Origin: Dyella acidiphila
GTDB lineage: Bacteria > Pseudomonadota > Gammaproteobacteria > Xanthomonadales > Rhodanobacteraceae
Length of the DNA stretch: 64,000 nt
Assembly: GCF_014863405.1 (NCBI RefSeq)
Contig: NZ_JACZZA010000001.1
Location: forward strand, 434,001-498,000
Reading direction: 5' to 3'
Shown: in pieces, positions 28,479-37,627 of the stretch
Numbering within the stretch: position 1 is the first letter of the stretch
Layout: each line of letters begins with the position of its first letter
Program-made: the position numbers and the translations under genes
Notes under the pieces: generated by a model
Told to the model about the DNA's origin: nothing
Seen by the model: only the letters and a program-made list of their open reading frames with translations
Databases searched by the model: none

Positions 28479-29777
28479 GTGGCCAAGGTAGCGTCCTGGG
28501 GAAGACTGCACTCGTGTCAGCACGAGCTGCACGTGCTATCCGACCGGGTCCCGATCGAGCAGCAGCTCCATGCAGACAAACCCGGCCTGGCCTTTGGTCG
28601 GGGGCGCAGCTATGGCGATGTCTGCCTCAATCCCGACGGCGTGCTCTGGCTTACTTCCGGGCTGGACAAATTCATCCACTTTGACGAAGCCAGCGGGATG
28701 CTTCGCTGCGAAAGCGGCGTGAGCCTGCGCGATATCCAGCGCGTATTCGTACCCCGCGGCTGGATGCTGCCCGTATCGCCCGGTACGCAGCTGGTTTCCG
28801 TCGGCGGCGCCATCGCCAACGATGTACACGGCAAGAATCACCACGTGCACGGATCGTTCGGCGACCATGTACACCGCATCGTGCTCAAGCGAACGGATGG
28901 CAGCTCGCTGGAATGTGCTCCGCATCTTCAGCCGGATTGGTTCCGGGCGACGGTCGGCGGTCTCGGTCTGACCGGTGTGATCAGCGAAGCGGATATCCAG
29001 CTGCGCCGGGTCGAGGGGCCGTGGCTGGATGCCGAGACCATTCCGTTCCAACGCGTGGATGAATTCTTCCCGCTCGCCGATGCCTCCGAAGCGGAATTCG
29101 AATACACCGTCGCGTGGATCGACTGCACCTCGGGCGAGGCCGGGCGCGGCCTGCTTATGCGGGCGAACCATAATTCGGACACATCCTGGCCGGTCACACA
29201 CAAAGCGCCTCGAACGATGCCGCTGGTACCGCCCGTTTCCCTGGTCAATGCGCTGTCGCTGAAGCCGTTCAACGCGCTTTACTACCACTCCAACCGGATG
29301 CGGGATGCGCGCGCGCATGTTTTTTTTGAGCGCTTCTTCTATCCACTCGACAACCTGCTCGAATGGAATCGCATGTACGGCCCGCGCGGCTTCTACCAGT
29401 ATCAAAGCGTGGTTCCGCGCGCAGCGGGCGCCGACGCCACCAAGGAAATGCTGCGCCAGATCGCCAAGTCAGGCGAGGGTTCATTCCTCGCCGTGCTGAA
29501 GACATTCGGCGCCCGCGCACCCCTGGGCATGCTCAGCTTCCCCATGCCGGGGGTCACGCTGGCACTCGATTTCCCGAATCGCGGCACCAAGACCCACGCC
29601 TTGTTCGAACGGCTCGATGCGGTGGTGCGCGAAGCCGGCGGCCGCCTGTATCCGGCCAAGGACGCGCGCATGCCGCGGCAGCTTTTCGAAGCAGGCTATG
29701 CGCAGCTAGGAACGTTCCTGCCATTTCGCGATCCGGGCATCAGCTCGGCCATGTCGCGCAGGTTATTGGGATCATGA
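28479..29777 (+). CDS. dprE1: DprE1-like FAD oxidoreductase (decaprenylphosphoryl-ribose 2'-oxidase type)
   Basis: 432 residues from GTG 28479, one base after the previous stop. FAD-binding motifs GRGRSYGDVCLN and ANDVHGKNHHVHGSFGDH match mycobacterial DprE1 closely, and YPAKDAR near the end holds Lys394, equivalent to the catalytic Lys418. The family oxidises C2 of polyprenyl-phospho-ribose; DprE2 then reduces it with inversion to arabinose. The position of the benzothiazinone-reactive Cys387 is Ala362 here (VTLALDFP). The stop overlaps an in-frame ATG that could start the next gene. Confidence 0.9.
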   Translation: MAKVASWGRLHSCQHELHVLSDRVPIEQQLHADKPGLAFGRGRSYGDVCLNPDGVLWLTSGLDKFIHFDEASGMLRCESGVSLRDIQRVFVPRGWMLPVSPGTQLVSVGGAIANDVHGKNHHVHGSFGDHVHRIVLKRTDGSSLECAPHLQPDWFRATVGGLGLTGVISEADIQLRRVEGPWLDAETIPFQRVDEFFPLADASEAEFEYTVAWIDCTSGEAGRGLLMRANHNSDTSWPVTHKAPRTMPLVPPVSLVNALSLKPFNALYYHSNRMRDARAHVFFERFFYPLDNLLEWNRMYGPRGFYQYQSVVPRAAGADATKEMLRQIAKSGEGSFLAVLKTFGARAPLGMLSFPMPGVTLALDFPNRGTKTHALFERLDAVVREAGGRLYPAKDARMPRQLFEAGYAQLGTFLPFRDPGISSAMSRRLLGS

Positions 29778-29791
29778 CCAGGAAAGAAAAC

Positions 29792-30535
29792 ATGAAACGC
29801 ATTGTGATCGTGGGCGCGACCTCGGCCATCGCCGAACATTGCGCCCGATGCTGGCTTGAAACGGGGCCGGCCGACATGCTCCTGCTCGGCCGCGATGTAC
29901 CTCGGCTGGAACGCGTTGCTGCCGACCTGAAAGCGCGCAGCCCGGACTCCTCGCTGCAGACTGCGCAAGCCGATTTTCTCTCGCCGGACGATATCCAGGC
30001 ATGGGCAGCGCGTGCTTACGGGGCAGGCCCCGTGGACATCGTGCTGATTGCGCATGGCACGCTGCCCGATCAACCGCAATGCCAGGCAGATCTTGCCGCG
30101 AGCAACACGGCCATGGCGATCAACGGCATATCACCGGTACTGTTTGCCGAGGCCTTTGCGGGACGCATGCAGCAGGCCGATCACGGCACCTTGATCATCA
30201 TCGGCTCCGTCGCGGGCGATCGCGGACGAAAGTCCAATTACGTCTACGGCGCCGCCAAGGGACTGGTCACTCGCTATGCGCAGGGCCTGCAGCATCGGCT
30301 GGCTGCTTCCCAGGTCCGCGTGGTGTTGGTAAAGCCGGGCCCGACGGATACGCCGATGACGGCGCATCTGAAGGAAGCCGGCACAGGCCTGGCCAAGGTC
30401 GAGGACGTCGCTCGCGCGATTGTTTCCGGCGCGCAGAAGGGCAGCCGCACGGTCTATGCCCCGGGCAAGTGGGGTTTGATCATGATGATCATCCGGCATT
30501 TGCCGTTCAGTGTTTTCAAGAAGCTCAATATCTAA
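29792..30535 (+). CDS. dprE2: DprE2-like short-chain dehydrogenase (keto-ribose reductase type)
   Basis: 247 residues from ATG 29792, preferred because AGGA (29780-29783) stands 8 bases upstream; ATG 29774, overlapping the previous stop, is an alternative. NAD(P) site RIVIVGATSAIAEHCAR; catalytic Ser139 and Y152-x3-K156 (YGAAK). The VGATSAIA form of the glycine motif and length resemble mycobacterial DprE2 (Rv3791). It would reduce the DprE1 product to polyprenyl-phospho-D-arabinose. The C-terminus has a hydrophobic stretch (GLIMMIIRHLPFSVF) that may touch the membrane. Adjacent to DprE1 as in mycobacteria. Confidence 0.87.
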   Translation: MKRIVIVGATSAIAEHCARCWLETGPADMLLLGRDVPRLERVAADLKARSPDSSLQTAQADFLSPDDIQAWAARAYGAGPVDIVLIAHGTLPDQPQCQADLAASNTAMAINGISPVLFAEAFAGRMQQADHGTLIIIGSVAGDRGRKSNYVYGAAKGLVTRYAQGLQHRLAASQVRVVLVKPGPTDTPMTAHLKEAGTGLAKVEDVARAIVSGAQKGSRTVYAPGKWGLIMMIIRHLPFSVFKKLNI

Positions 30536-30576
30536 ATATCTGGAGCGTCGCGGTAGAGCGTCGACGGAGAAATAAA

Positions 30577-32562
30577 GTGAAACAAGCAAGGACAAATCCA
30601 AATACGCCGCCGCGCTGGTTGGAGCTCGCCCTCTTTGCACTGGTTGCAGTGCTGTTGATCTGCTCCAACTGGACGCTTATCGATCGCGTCAATTTTGAAA
30701 TGGGCGACTTGGCCGCCAACAGCGTGCTGATCCAGGACGCGAAATCGTTCCATCTGTTTACGGGCAACTATTCCCGCACAGGCATGAATCATCCCGGGCC
30801 TGCCATTCTGGATGCGTTGGCGCTGGGAGAGGTCATTTTCTATGACTTGCTGCACGTCGTCCCTTCCGCCTTTTCCGGGCAATTGGTTGCGGTAGCGCTG
30901 TACAACGCGTTCTGGATCACCCTGCTGTATCGCCTGCTTTACCGAGGCAGCCAGTCGATCGCCGGGGCAGCCATCGGGCTCGCCACCTTCCTGATCATCA
31001 CCGCGCTGAACGATCGCCAGTTTTTCAACGGCATCTGGTTTCCGCACCTTTACTACTTCCCGTTCGCCGTCTTTATTTTTGCAACGGTGCGCTTGATCGA
31101 TGGGTGCACCGACTCACTATTTTCCTTCGCCTTGAGCTTGGGCTTTGTCACCAACGGCCATGTATCTTTTGTGGCCATCACCGCTATCATCCTGCTGCTC
31201 GCCATCGGATTTAACTATCTGCTTTACGCCAAGGCGGATGCGGACAGATTGATTCTCAGCAAAGCCTTCTTTATCAAGCACGGCCGTGTAATCGCTTTGT
31301 CGGCGGGCTTGGCGCTCTCCTTCTTCGTTCCGCTGCTTATCGAAACAGTTATCGATTATCCGGGCCCGGTAAGCGATTACATAGCCTTCAGTGGCGGTCA
31401 CCAGCCCAATAGCGTGGCCAGTGCGCTCAAGTACATCGCCCAGTATTGGGGTGGACTGCCTCCCATGTTGTTTGCTGCTCTCGTGCTGGCCTTCCTATGG
31501 GCCTGGCGCCCGGCCGATGCGGTGGCTTTGCCGTATCGCGCGGCAATAGCCACGGTGATCAGTGCCACCTTGGCTGCGTTGTTCTACGCCAAGGAGGGCA
31601 TTGATCTGTTGCAATATATCTATATCGGCCTGTTCTATTACGCCGTTCCCGGGTTGCTTGCAGCGTTCGTGGCTGCATTGGCCTACGGCCTGTCCAAGGC
31701 GAAGTACAAAGCCATACTGGCACTGCTTGCCGCGGCGGCAAGCATGCTCATCATGTACAAAGTGTCTGCACTGCCCATAGGGTACGCCCGGACATATCAC
31801 GACAACAGCGTGCCGACCCTTTACGCGAAGTTGAAGGCGGAAGAAAAGAACGGCCCATTGGTCTTGAACCTCTCCATGGGTGATGACTGGGGACCCGTCT
31901 GGACCCATATCTCTGGCTTGCAGGCCTATACCAAGCGGGCCGGCGACAAGCTGTTCTGCATCAACAAAGGTTGGAACATCCTGTTCACCAAAGCCGCCCG
32001 CTGCACGCTGGAAGAGTTGGCCCGAGATCATTCCACGCTCGCCGTGATGAAGACGCCGACGACCCCGCCGCAGGATCTCAAATTCGTCGCGACGAGCATG
32101 GGCATATCGTTCTATCAAACGGAAGTCCGAAGCATCGCCGACAAAGGCATGGTGCCTGTTCTCGCCAACCGCCCGCTGTATGACGGCACCATCTTGACCG
32201 CTGGCTGGTCAGCGACCGAGACTGACATGGTATGGTCCGAGGGCAAGAAAGCCACCTTGCTCATCCCGGTCAACCCGGGTTTCTCCGGTAATATATTGCT
32301 GGACCTCTCAGCGTTTCTACCGAATCCGCAATATAAGCAATCCATTACCGTCACGTCCGCCGACGCCAACGGCCTCGCGTTTCAATTCAACGCTGAAGAC
32401 AGCCGCAAGATCATAGCCATCCCGGTCAAGAACGCAGGCAACAACGGGGTGGCAATCGAGATCAGCATCGCCACGCCCATCTCGCCCAAAGTCGCAGGCC
32501 TATCCGACGACCCCAGGATGCTGGGCGTGTCGCTATATGGCATCGAAGCACGGAGCAACTGA
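30577..32562 (+). CDS. Polytopic membrane protein, candidate polyprenyl-phospho-arabinose GT-C transferase
   Basis: 661 residues from GTG 30577 (GGAG nine bases upstream). One helix at ~17-33, then a loop with E41-M-G-D44 followed by NYSRTGMNHPGP, then ~10 more helices up to residue ~400. The last ~260 residues are soluble and beta-rich, ending in a predicted beta-sandwich. This layout (helix, acidic first loop, multi-helix core, periplasmic C-terminal domain) is that of GT-C enzymes such as the arabinosyltransferases that use decaprenyl-phospho-arabinose. No sequence signature proves arabinose; the assignment rests on its place right after dprE2. Visibly lower GC than etfBA. Confidence 0.7.
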   Translation: MKQARTNPNTPPRWLELALFALVAVLLICSNWTLIDRVNFEMGDLAANSVLIQDAKSFHLFTGNYSRTGMNHPGPAILDALALGEVIFYDLLHVVPSAFSGQLVAVALYNAFWITLLYRLLYRGSQSIAGAAIGLATFLIITALNDRQFFNGIWFPHLYYFPFAVFIFATVRLIDGCTDSLFSFALSLGFVTNGHVSFVAITAIILLLAIGFNYLLYAKADADRLILSKAFFIKHGRVIALSAGLALSFFVPLLIETVIDYPGPVSDYIAFSGGHQPNSVASALKYIAQYWGGLPPMLFAALVLAFLWAWRPADAVALPYRAAIATVISATLAALFYAKEGIDLLQYIYIGLFYYAVPGLLAAFVAALAYGLSKAKYKAILALLAAAASMLIMYKVSALPIGYARTYHDNSVPTLYAKLKAEEKNGPLVLNLSMGDDWGPVWTHISGLQAYTKRAGDKLFCINKGWNILFTKAARCTLEELARDHSTLAVMKTPTTPPQDLKFVATSMGISFYQTEVRSIADKGMVPVLANRPLYDGTILTAGWSATETDMVWSEGKKATLLIPVNPGFSGNILLDLSAFLPNPQYKQSITVTSADANGLAFQFNAEDSRKIIAIPVKNAGNNGVAIEISIATPISPKVAGLSDDPRMLGVSLYGIEARSN

Positions 32563-32563
32563 T

Positions 32564-33505
32564 TTGAGCACGGCACAAAAAATCGTTCTCCCCGGCGGCG
32601 CAGGCCTGGTCGGCCAGAATCTTGTCGCCCGGCTCAAGGACAGGGGCTACCGCAACATCGTGGTGCTCGACAAACATCACGATAATCTGGCGGTGCTCAA
32701 GCGCATCCAGCCGGATATCGTCGCCGAATACGCCGATCTTGCCGAACCCGGCGAGTGGCAGCGGCACATCGCAGACGCCGATGTGGTGGTGATGCTGCAG
32801 GCGCAGATCGGCGGCAACTACTACCAGGAGTTTGAGCGCAACAATCTCGACTCCACCCGCAACGTGCTGGCCGCCATGGACGGACAGCACCGTCCTTACC
32901 TGGTTCACATCAGCTCTTCGGTGGTCGAATCCGTGGCGGACGACTTTTACACCAATACCAAGAAAGCGCAGGAACAGATCGTTCTCGACAGCGGCATTCC
33001 GTGCCCGATACTGCGCCCCACCCTGATGTTCGGCTGGTTCGACCGCAAACACTTGGGCTGGCTGTCCCGCTTTATGCAAAAGGTGCCGGTATTCCCGATC
33101 CCGGGGCATGGCCGCTATATGCGCCAGCCGCTCTATGTCGGCGACTTCTGCAACGTGATCATCAGCTGCATCGAAAATCGCGCGCAGTCGGGCATCTTCA
33201 ATATTTCCGGCCATGAAAAAGTCGACTACATCGACATCATCCGCCAGATCAAGAAAGCCACTTCGGCCAAAGCCATCATCGTCAAGATCCCCTATCCGAT
33301 TTTCAAGGTTCTGCTTTGGGTGTGGGCGCTTTTCGACAAGAACCCACCGTTTACCGTCCAGCAACTCGCGGCCCTGATCGCCAAAGACGAGTTCGAAGTC
33401 ATCGACTGGCCCGGCATCTTCGGCGTCAAATCGACGCCATTCGCAGCGGCGGTCGAGGAGACATTCAATGATCCTCGCTATAGCCAAGTGACATTGGAGT
33501 TTTGA
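32564..33505 (+). CDS. Extended SDR NAD-dependent epimerase/dehydratase-like protein
   Basis: 313 residues from TTG 32564, chosen because GGAG (32552-32555) stands eight bases before it; ATG 32537 is an alternative overlapping the previous gene. NAD site [18 protein letters not shown]; likely catalytic pair in [11 protein letters not shown] (Y-x3-K). A hydrophobic segment near the C-terminus ([11 protein letters not shown]) is unusual for a soluble epimerase and suggests membrane association. It is followed three bases later by an FAD oxidoreductase. The substrate is unknown and may be a lipid-linked sugar given the surroundings. Confidence 0.75.
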   Translation: MSTAQKIVLPGGAGLVGQNLVARLKDRGYRNIVVLDKHHDNLAVLKRIQPDIVAEYADLAEPGEWQRHIADADVVVMLQAQIGGNYYQEFERNNLDSTRNVLAAMDGQHRPYLVHISSSVVESVADDFYTNTKKAQEQIVLDSGIPCPILRPTLMFGWFDRKHLGWLSRFMQKVPVFPIPGHGRYMRQPLYVGDFCNVIISCIENRAQSGIFNISGHEKVDYIDIIRQIKKATSAKAIIVKIPYPIFKVLLWVWALFDKNPPFTVQQLAALIAKDEFEVIDWPGIFGVKSTPFAAAVEETFNDPRYSQVTLEF

Positions 33506-33507
33506 GC

Positions 33508-34794
33508 ATGACGCAGCGCATTGCCGTATTGGGCGCCGGACCGATGGGACTTGCAGTGGCCTACGAACTGGCCCGCTCCGGTCACCAGCCGGTGGTGTTC
33601 GAGGCCGACGATCGCGTGGGCGGCATGACCGCGCCATTCGATTTCGCAGGCCTGACCATCGAGCGCTACTACCATTTCCATTGCATTTCCGATCATGCCT
33701 TTCTCAAGGTCCTGGACGAACTCGGCTTGAATGACCGCATGCATTGGACGGAAACCAAGATGGGCTACTGGTATCGCGGCATCTTGCAGCCGTGGGGGAA
33801 TCCGCTTGCGCTATTGAAGTTCCGCGGCTTGGGCCTCACCGCAAAAGTCCGTTATGGTCTGCACGCCTTCCTTGCCACCAAGCGCAAGAACTGGAAGCCG
33901 CTGGACAACGTTGAAGCTACCGGCTGGATCAAACGCTGGGTTGGCGCAGAAGCCTATGAAGTACTTTGGCGCCGCCTTTTCGATTACAAATTTTACGACT
34001 ACGCCTCGCACCTCTCCGCAGCCTGGATATGGAGCCGCATTCGTCGCATCGGCCGCTCGCGCTACAGCTTGTTCCGCGAAAAGCTCGGCTATCTGGATGG
34101 CGGATCCGACACGCTGTTGCAAGCGCTGCGTGTGGATATCGAAAAACACGGCGGCAAGATTCATTTGAAATCCCCTGTCGGCAAGGTGGTGATCGAGGAC
34201 GGCAAGGTCCGCGGTGTGGAAGTGGCAGGCCAGTTGCAGGAATTCGACAAGGTCATCAGCACCGCGCCGCTACCCTACGTGCCCCGGCTCATGCCCGATC
34301 TTCCGCCGGACATCCTCGCCAAATTTTCGTCGATCAAGAACGTGGCGGTGGTGTGCGTCATCGTCAAGCTGCGACGCCAGCTCACCGAGAACTTCTGGCT
34401 CAATACCAACGATCCGGACATGGACATACCGGGCCTGGTCGAATACACCAACCTGCGCCCGCTGGACCAGCATATTGTCTATGTTCCCTTCTACATGCCT
34501 GGCGAGCATCCCAAGTTTGCGGAGCCCGATCAGGTGTTTCTGGACAAAGTCCGGCGCTATCTCAAGAAAATCAATCCGTCGCTGCAGGATGAGGATTTCA
34601 TCGATCTGCGCGCCAGTCGCTATCGCTATGCCCAGCCGGTGTGTGGGCCGAATTTCCTCGCTCAGCTGCCGCCTGCAAAATTGCCGATCGACGGTTTGTG
34701 GGTAGCCGATACGTCCTATTACTACCCGGAAGATCGCGGGATCTCCGAAAGTATCGACTTCGGTCGGGCCATGGCACGGGATGCCGTGGCGTGA
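33508..34794 (+). CDS. FAD-dependent oxidoreductase of the amine oxidase / protoporphyrinogen oxidase-like group
   Basis: 428 residues from ATG 33508 (GGAG eight bases upstream). Dinucleotide site [18 protein letters not shown] followed by [14 protein letters not shown], the typical start of this flavin family and of UDP-galactopyranose mutase relatives. C-terminal FAD contact [20 protein letters not shown]. Proteins of this group are frequent in polysaccharide loci, but their reaction is mostly undefined. Its stop overlaps the GtrA start. Together with the SDR before it, it might carry out a two-step oxidation-reduction on a sugar, by analogy with DprE1/DprE2; that is speculation. Confidence 0.75.
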   Translation: MTQRIAVLGAGPMGLAVAYELARSGHQPVVFEADDRVGGMTAPFDFAGLTIERYYHFHCISDHAFLKVLDELGLNDRMHWTETKMGYWYRGILQPWGNPLALLKFRGLGLTAKVRYGLHAFLATKRKNWKPLDNVEATGWIKRWVGAEAYEVLWRRLFDYKFYDYASHLSAAWIWSRIRRIGRSRYSLFREKLGYLDGGSDTLLQALRVDIEKHGGKIHLKSPVGKVVIEDGKVRGVEVAGQLQEFDKVISTAPLPYVPRLMPDLPPDILAKFSSIKNVAVVCVIVKLRRQLTENFWLNTNDPDMDIPGLVEYTNLRPLDQHIVYVPFYMPGEHPKFAEPDQVFLDKVRRYLKKINPSLQDEDFIDLRASRYRYAQPVCGPNFLAQLPPAKLPIDGLWVADTSYYYPEDRGISESIDFGRAMARDAVA

Positions 34795-35195
34795 TCAAGC
34801 AGTTTATGTCGCGCCAGTTCCTTGGCTTCCTGCTGACCGGCGGCATCGCTGCCGCCATCAACTTCGGCAGCCGCATTCTCTATAACCGCTATATGGATTT
34901 TTCGAACGCGGTGATCCTGGCGTATATCACCGGCATGATCACAGCGTTTATCCTGGCAAGGCTGTTCGTGTTCCGGCAGACACAGCAGCCACTCCATCGT
35001 TCTGCGCTGTTCTTCACCCTGGTCAACGTGGCAGCGGCCGCGCAGACCTGGCTGATCAGCATGGGCTTGTTCTACTACGTGCTGCCGGCGCTGGGCGTGG
35101 TGTCGTACAGCAAGGATATCGCCCACGCCATCGGCGTTGCCACGCCGGTGGTCACCAGCTATCTCGGCCACAAGCGCTGGTCGTTTCGGGAATGA
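34791..35195 (+). CDS. GtrA-family membrane protein (lipid-linked sugar flippase)
   Basis: 134 residues from GTG 34791 overlapping the previous stop; ATG 34806 is an alternative. Four membrane helices are visible, with the family opening [20 protein letters not shown] and the C-terminal [12 protein letters not shown]. GtrA proteins are thought to flip polyprenyl-phosphate sugars across the inner membrane for periplasmic GT-C enzymes. In mycobacteria a GtrA-like protein (Rv3789) lies next to DprE1/DprE2. It ends the plus-strand block that starts at 27053 and so fits as the flippase for its lipid-linked sugar. Confidence 0.9.
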   Translation: MIKQFMSRQFLGFLLTGGIAAAINFGSRILYNRYMDFSNAVILAYITGMITAFILARLFVFRQTQQPLHRSALFFTLVNVAAAAQTWLISMGLFYYVLPALGVVSYSKDIAHAIGVATPVVTSYLGHKRWSFRE

Positions 35196-35291
35196 CCTCG
35201 GCGTCCTGTTGAACTTACCAGCCACGGCGATTCAATCGAGAACCCATCCACATCGTCATGTCGCGATGCTCTTGCGAACATCGCAACCCGA

Positions 35292-36596
35292 TCAGGCGTT
35301 CTTCCGCTCAAACAACTGCAACGGCTTCAGCATGTCATTTATGTCGATGTCGCCGACCGCGCCCCAGGAGCTAAGCAGCCTGGAAAAATGACGCCCAGCA
35401 TCGACGACCGGCATGGCTATAACAGCCAGCGTGCCCATATCGATGATCTGCTCGGCGTAGTTGCGCACGGTAAAGGTAGCCAACGCCCAATCCTGGCTGC
35501 TCTTTCCCAGTCCGCGCCGCAGTTCGCCATCAGCGACCAGCCGTTCCAACGCGCCGATAAGGCTGCTGATTTCGTTGAACGGGTCGACCTTGAGCACGCA
35601 GTCATCCGGCAATCCGCTGTAAAAGCCGGTGTCGGTAACGATCACTGCCTTGCCGTGAATCATCGCCTCGACCGCAGAGCCCGAGGCAGCTTCCAGGCTC
35701 GGCCAGCGCAGGCAGCAAAGCACATCCGCCTCGTCCAGCTTCTGATGCAGCGCCGCGGTATCCACTTCGCCATAAATGCAAAGGCGCACGCCAACACTTC
35801 TGGCCAGCGAAGCCAGCTCATACGCCACGCGCGGCTGGATCGGACCGACCAGCTTGTAACTGACACGCCCGCGCAACAGCGGGCTCAAGCCAATGGCGCG
35901 GATAACGCTATCGACGCGCTTATTGGCGTTGACATAGCCAATGGTAAGCACTTCCACCAGGTCGTCGGCGGGAACTCGACCGTGTTCGTTCCTGTCTTGC
36001 GGCATCTGGCCAAAATAGGCCAAGGGCACCACTTTGACCGGACCGGCGCAGCCCTGCTCCACTCGGGAAACGCCCCATTCGCTGTGTGTAATCACGCCCG
36101 AAGCCATCGCGCAGACCCATTCCGTCATCGGCATGGATGCACGCGTTTCCTCGATGAATGTCGCGCGTTCCGATGCCGCGAAGAATGACGCCGGAGCATC
36201 CGGCCCGTACCAGCGCTCCAGTGCCTCGCGTGCGGCCGGTGCGTTTTCCTGCGCCCAATCCCGGAACAAATTGGCCACGTAGAAATCATGCAGGCAGACA
36301 ACGCCCCGCACTCGTGCCAGCCAAGCCAGGCAACCCCGGTGGAACGGGAAGTTGTCGCCGATTTGATAAACCACCAAGTCGGCATCTTTCAGCAGGTCAT
36401 ACACCGCGTCTTCATCGGTCCAGCGAACCGGGACCACGCCAAAATCGCTGGGGCGCTCGGCGAAAAAACTCTCGTCTTCGCTTCGCACCACCGAAACACG
36501 GTGGCCGGCTTGAATCAGATCCTTCGCGACACAGCTCACCATGCGGGCAATGGCGGAAGCTCGTTCAAGCACCGGCGTAAATAGCACGATATTCAT
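35292..36596 (-). CDS. GT4-like glycosyltransferase
   Basis: 434 residues. It opens MNIVLFTPVLERASAIARMV, has the middle nucleotide-binding segment EVLTIGYVNANKRVDSVIRA and a C-terminal SLEAASGSAVEAMIHGKAVI with an E-x-type donor site, consistent with GT-B fold GT4 enzymes. ATGA overlap with the gene upstream (36593-37627). It is the last gene of the minus-strand group starting at manB. The last ~50 residues extend beyond the usual fold. Sugar specificity unknown. Confidence 0.82.
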   Translation of the reverse strand: MNIVLFTPVLERASAIARMVSCVAKDLIQAGHRVSVVRSEDESFFAERPSDFGVVPVRWTDEDAVYDLLKDADLVVYQIGDNFPFHRGCLAWLARVRGVVCLHDFYVANLFRDWAQENAPAAREALERWYGPDAPASFFAASERATFIEETRASMPMTEWVCAMASGVITHSEWGVSRVEQGCAGPVKVVPLAYFGQMPQDRNEHGRVPADDLVEVLTIGYVNANKRVDSVIRAIGLSPLLRGRVSYKLVGPIQPRVAYELASLARSVGVRLCIYGEVDTAALHQKLDEADVLCCLRWPSLEAASGSAVEAMIHGKAVIVTDTGFYSGLPDDCVLKVDPFNEISSLIGALERLVADGELRRGLGKSSQDWALATFTVRNYAEQIIDMGTLAVIAMPVVDAGRHFSRLLSSWGAVGDIDINDMLKPLQLFERKNA

Positions 36597-37627
36597 TGCA
36601 GCAAAGTCTCCACGGTCTGCGCCCAGTTAACACCCAAGCTGGAACACAGCTCGCGTCCTGCTTCGCCGAAGCCCTTGGTCCTATCCTGCTGACGCCAGAT
36701 GGACGACATCGCTTCTCCCAATGCCGACGCTTCCGGGGCAACCACCCGGCCAGTCTGCTGCTCCCTCGCAAATCTGAGCACGCCGCCGCTGTCGTTTGTG
36801 CTGATCAGCGCCTTGCCGGCGATGGCCGCCTCCATGGCAACGTAGCCGTGCTCTTCGTCATAGGGCAAATAAGCGACCGCCCGCGCACCGTTGACGTAAT
36901 CCGCATAGCGCTTGCGCGGCAGAAAACCGAAATCGAGATGGACGCGGTCCTGCAGGCCAAGCCGCTCCACCAGCTCACGCAGGCGCTCGCCGTCTTGCGG
37001 TGTATCAGGCGGCCCGCCGACCACCAGCTTCACATCGCTGTCGGTGTGCTGCAGAGCCTCGATCAGCAGATGCTGGCGCTTCATACCATTGATACGGCCA
37101 CCGGCAAAAATGTAATCACCGCTCGCACCCCCGGTAAACAACTCCGGATCGTTTACGGGCGGGATAAGCACAGAGGAATCGAACCCGTTATAACGAGCCA
37201 GCCGCTCCTTGGTCACCTCCGAAATGCAGAAGATGCGCCGGCTTTCCTGGAACGTCTCGTTGTCGGCGTTGCGGATCAGGTCGCGTATCGCCTGTCCATC
37301 AGGACGATCCACAAGATCGCTTTGCCCGGCGTCATACAGATCGTAAGCCTGGCGGTACTGATGAATGACCCACAAGGTCTTATGCGGATGGCGAATCAAA
37401 TAGGCCGGAAACTTGAGCGCAATGACCCGGTCCGCATTGAACAATTCCAACGCACGCGCCAACAGCATCTGCGACGGGATGCGCGACGACGGATTCCATT
37501 GAAAAGGAACGCGCAGCACTTCCGATTCGTGTCCGGCCTTGATCAGGTTTCGTTGCAGGTGAAGAGCCAGCTCTTCGGCCCCACCCCAGACAAAGGGCGC
37601 CATATTGTTGACAACGAGAACCTTCAC
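36593..37627 (-). CDS. GT4-like glycosyltransferase
   Basis: 344 residues. Opens MKVLVVNNMAPFVWGGAEEL; donor-half motifs YIFAGGRINGMKRQHLLIEA and PYDEEHGYVAMEAAIAGK. It is a paralogue of the next gene upstream: both share MAPFV-GGA, the IHH/IHQYR-YDLYD segment, +RQHLLIEA/VEA and the NDSGGVL/SDSGGVL loop. The two likely arose by duplication and add neighbouring residues. Overlaps of 4 bases on both sides show tight coupling. Confidence 0.87.
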   Translation of the reverse strand: MKVLVVNNMAPFVWGGAEELALHLQRNLIKAGHESEVLRVPFQWNPSSRIPSQMLLARALELFNADRVIALKFPAYLIRHPHKTLWVIHQYRQAYDLYDAGQSDLVDRPDGQAIRDLIRNADNETFQESRRIFCISEVTKERLARYNGFDSSVLIPPVNDPELFTGGASGDYIFAGGRINGMKRQHLLIEALQHTDSDVKLVVGGPPDTPQDGERLRELVERLGLQDRVHLDFGFLPRKRYADYVNGARAVAYLPYDEEHGYVAMEAAIAGKALISTNDSGGVLRFAREQQTGRVVAPEASALGEAMSSIWRQQDRTKGFGEAGRELCSSLGVNWAQTVETLLQ

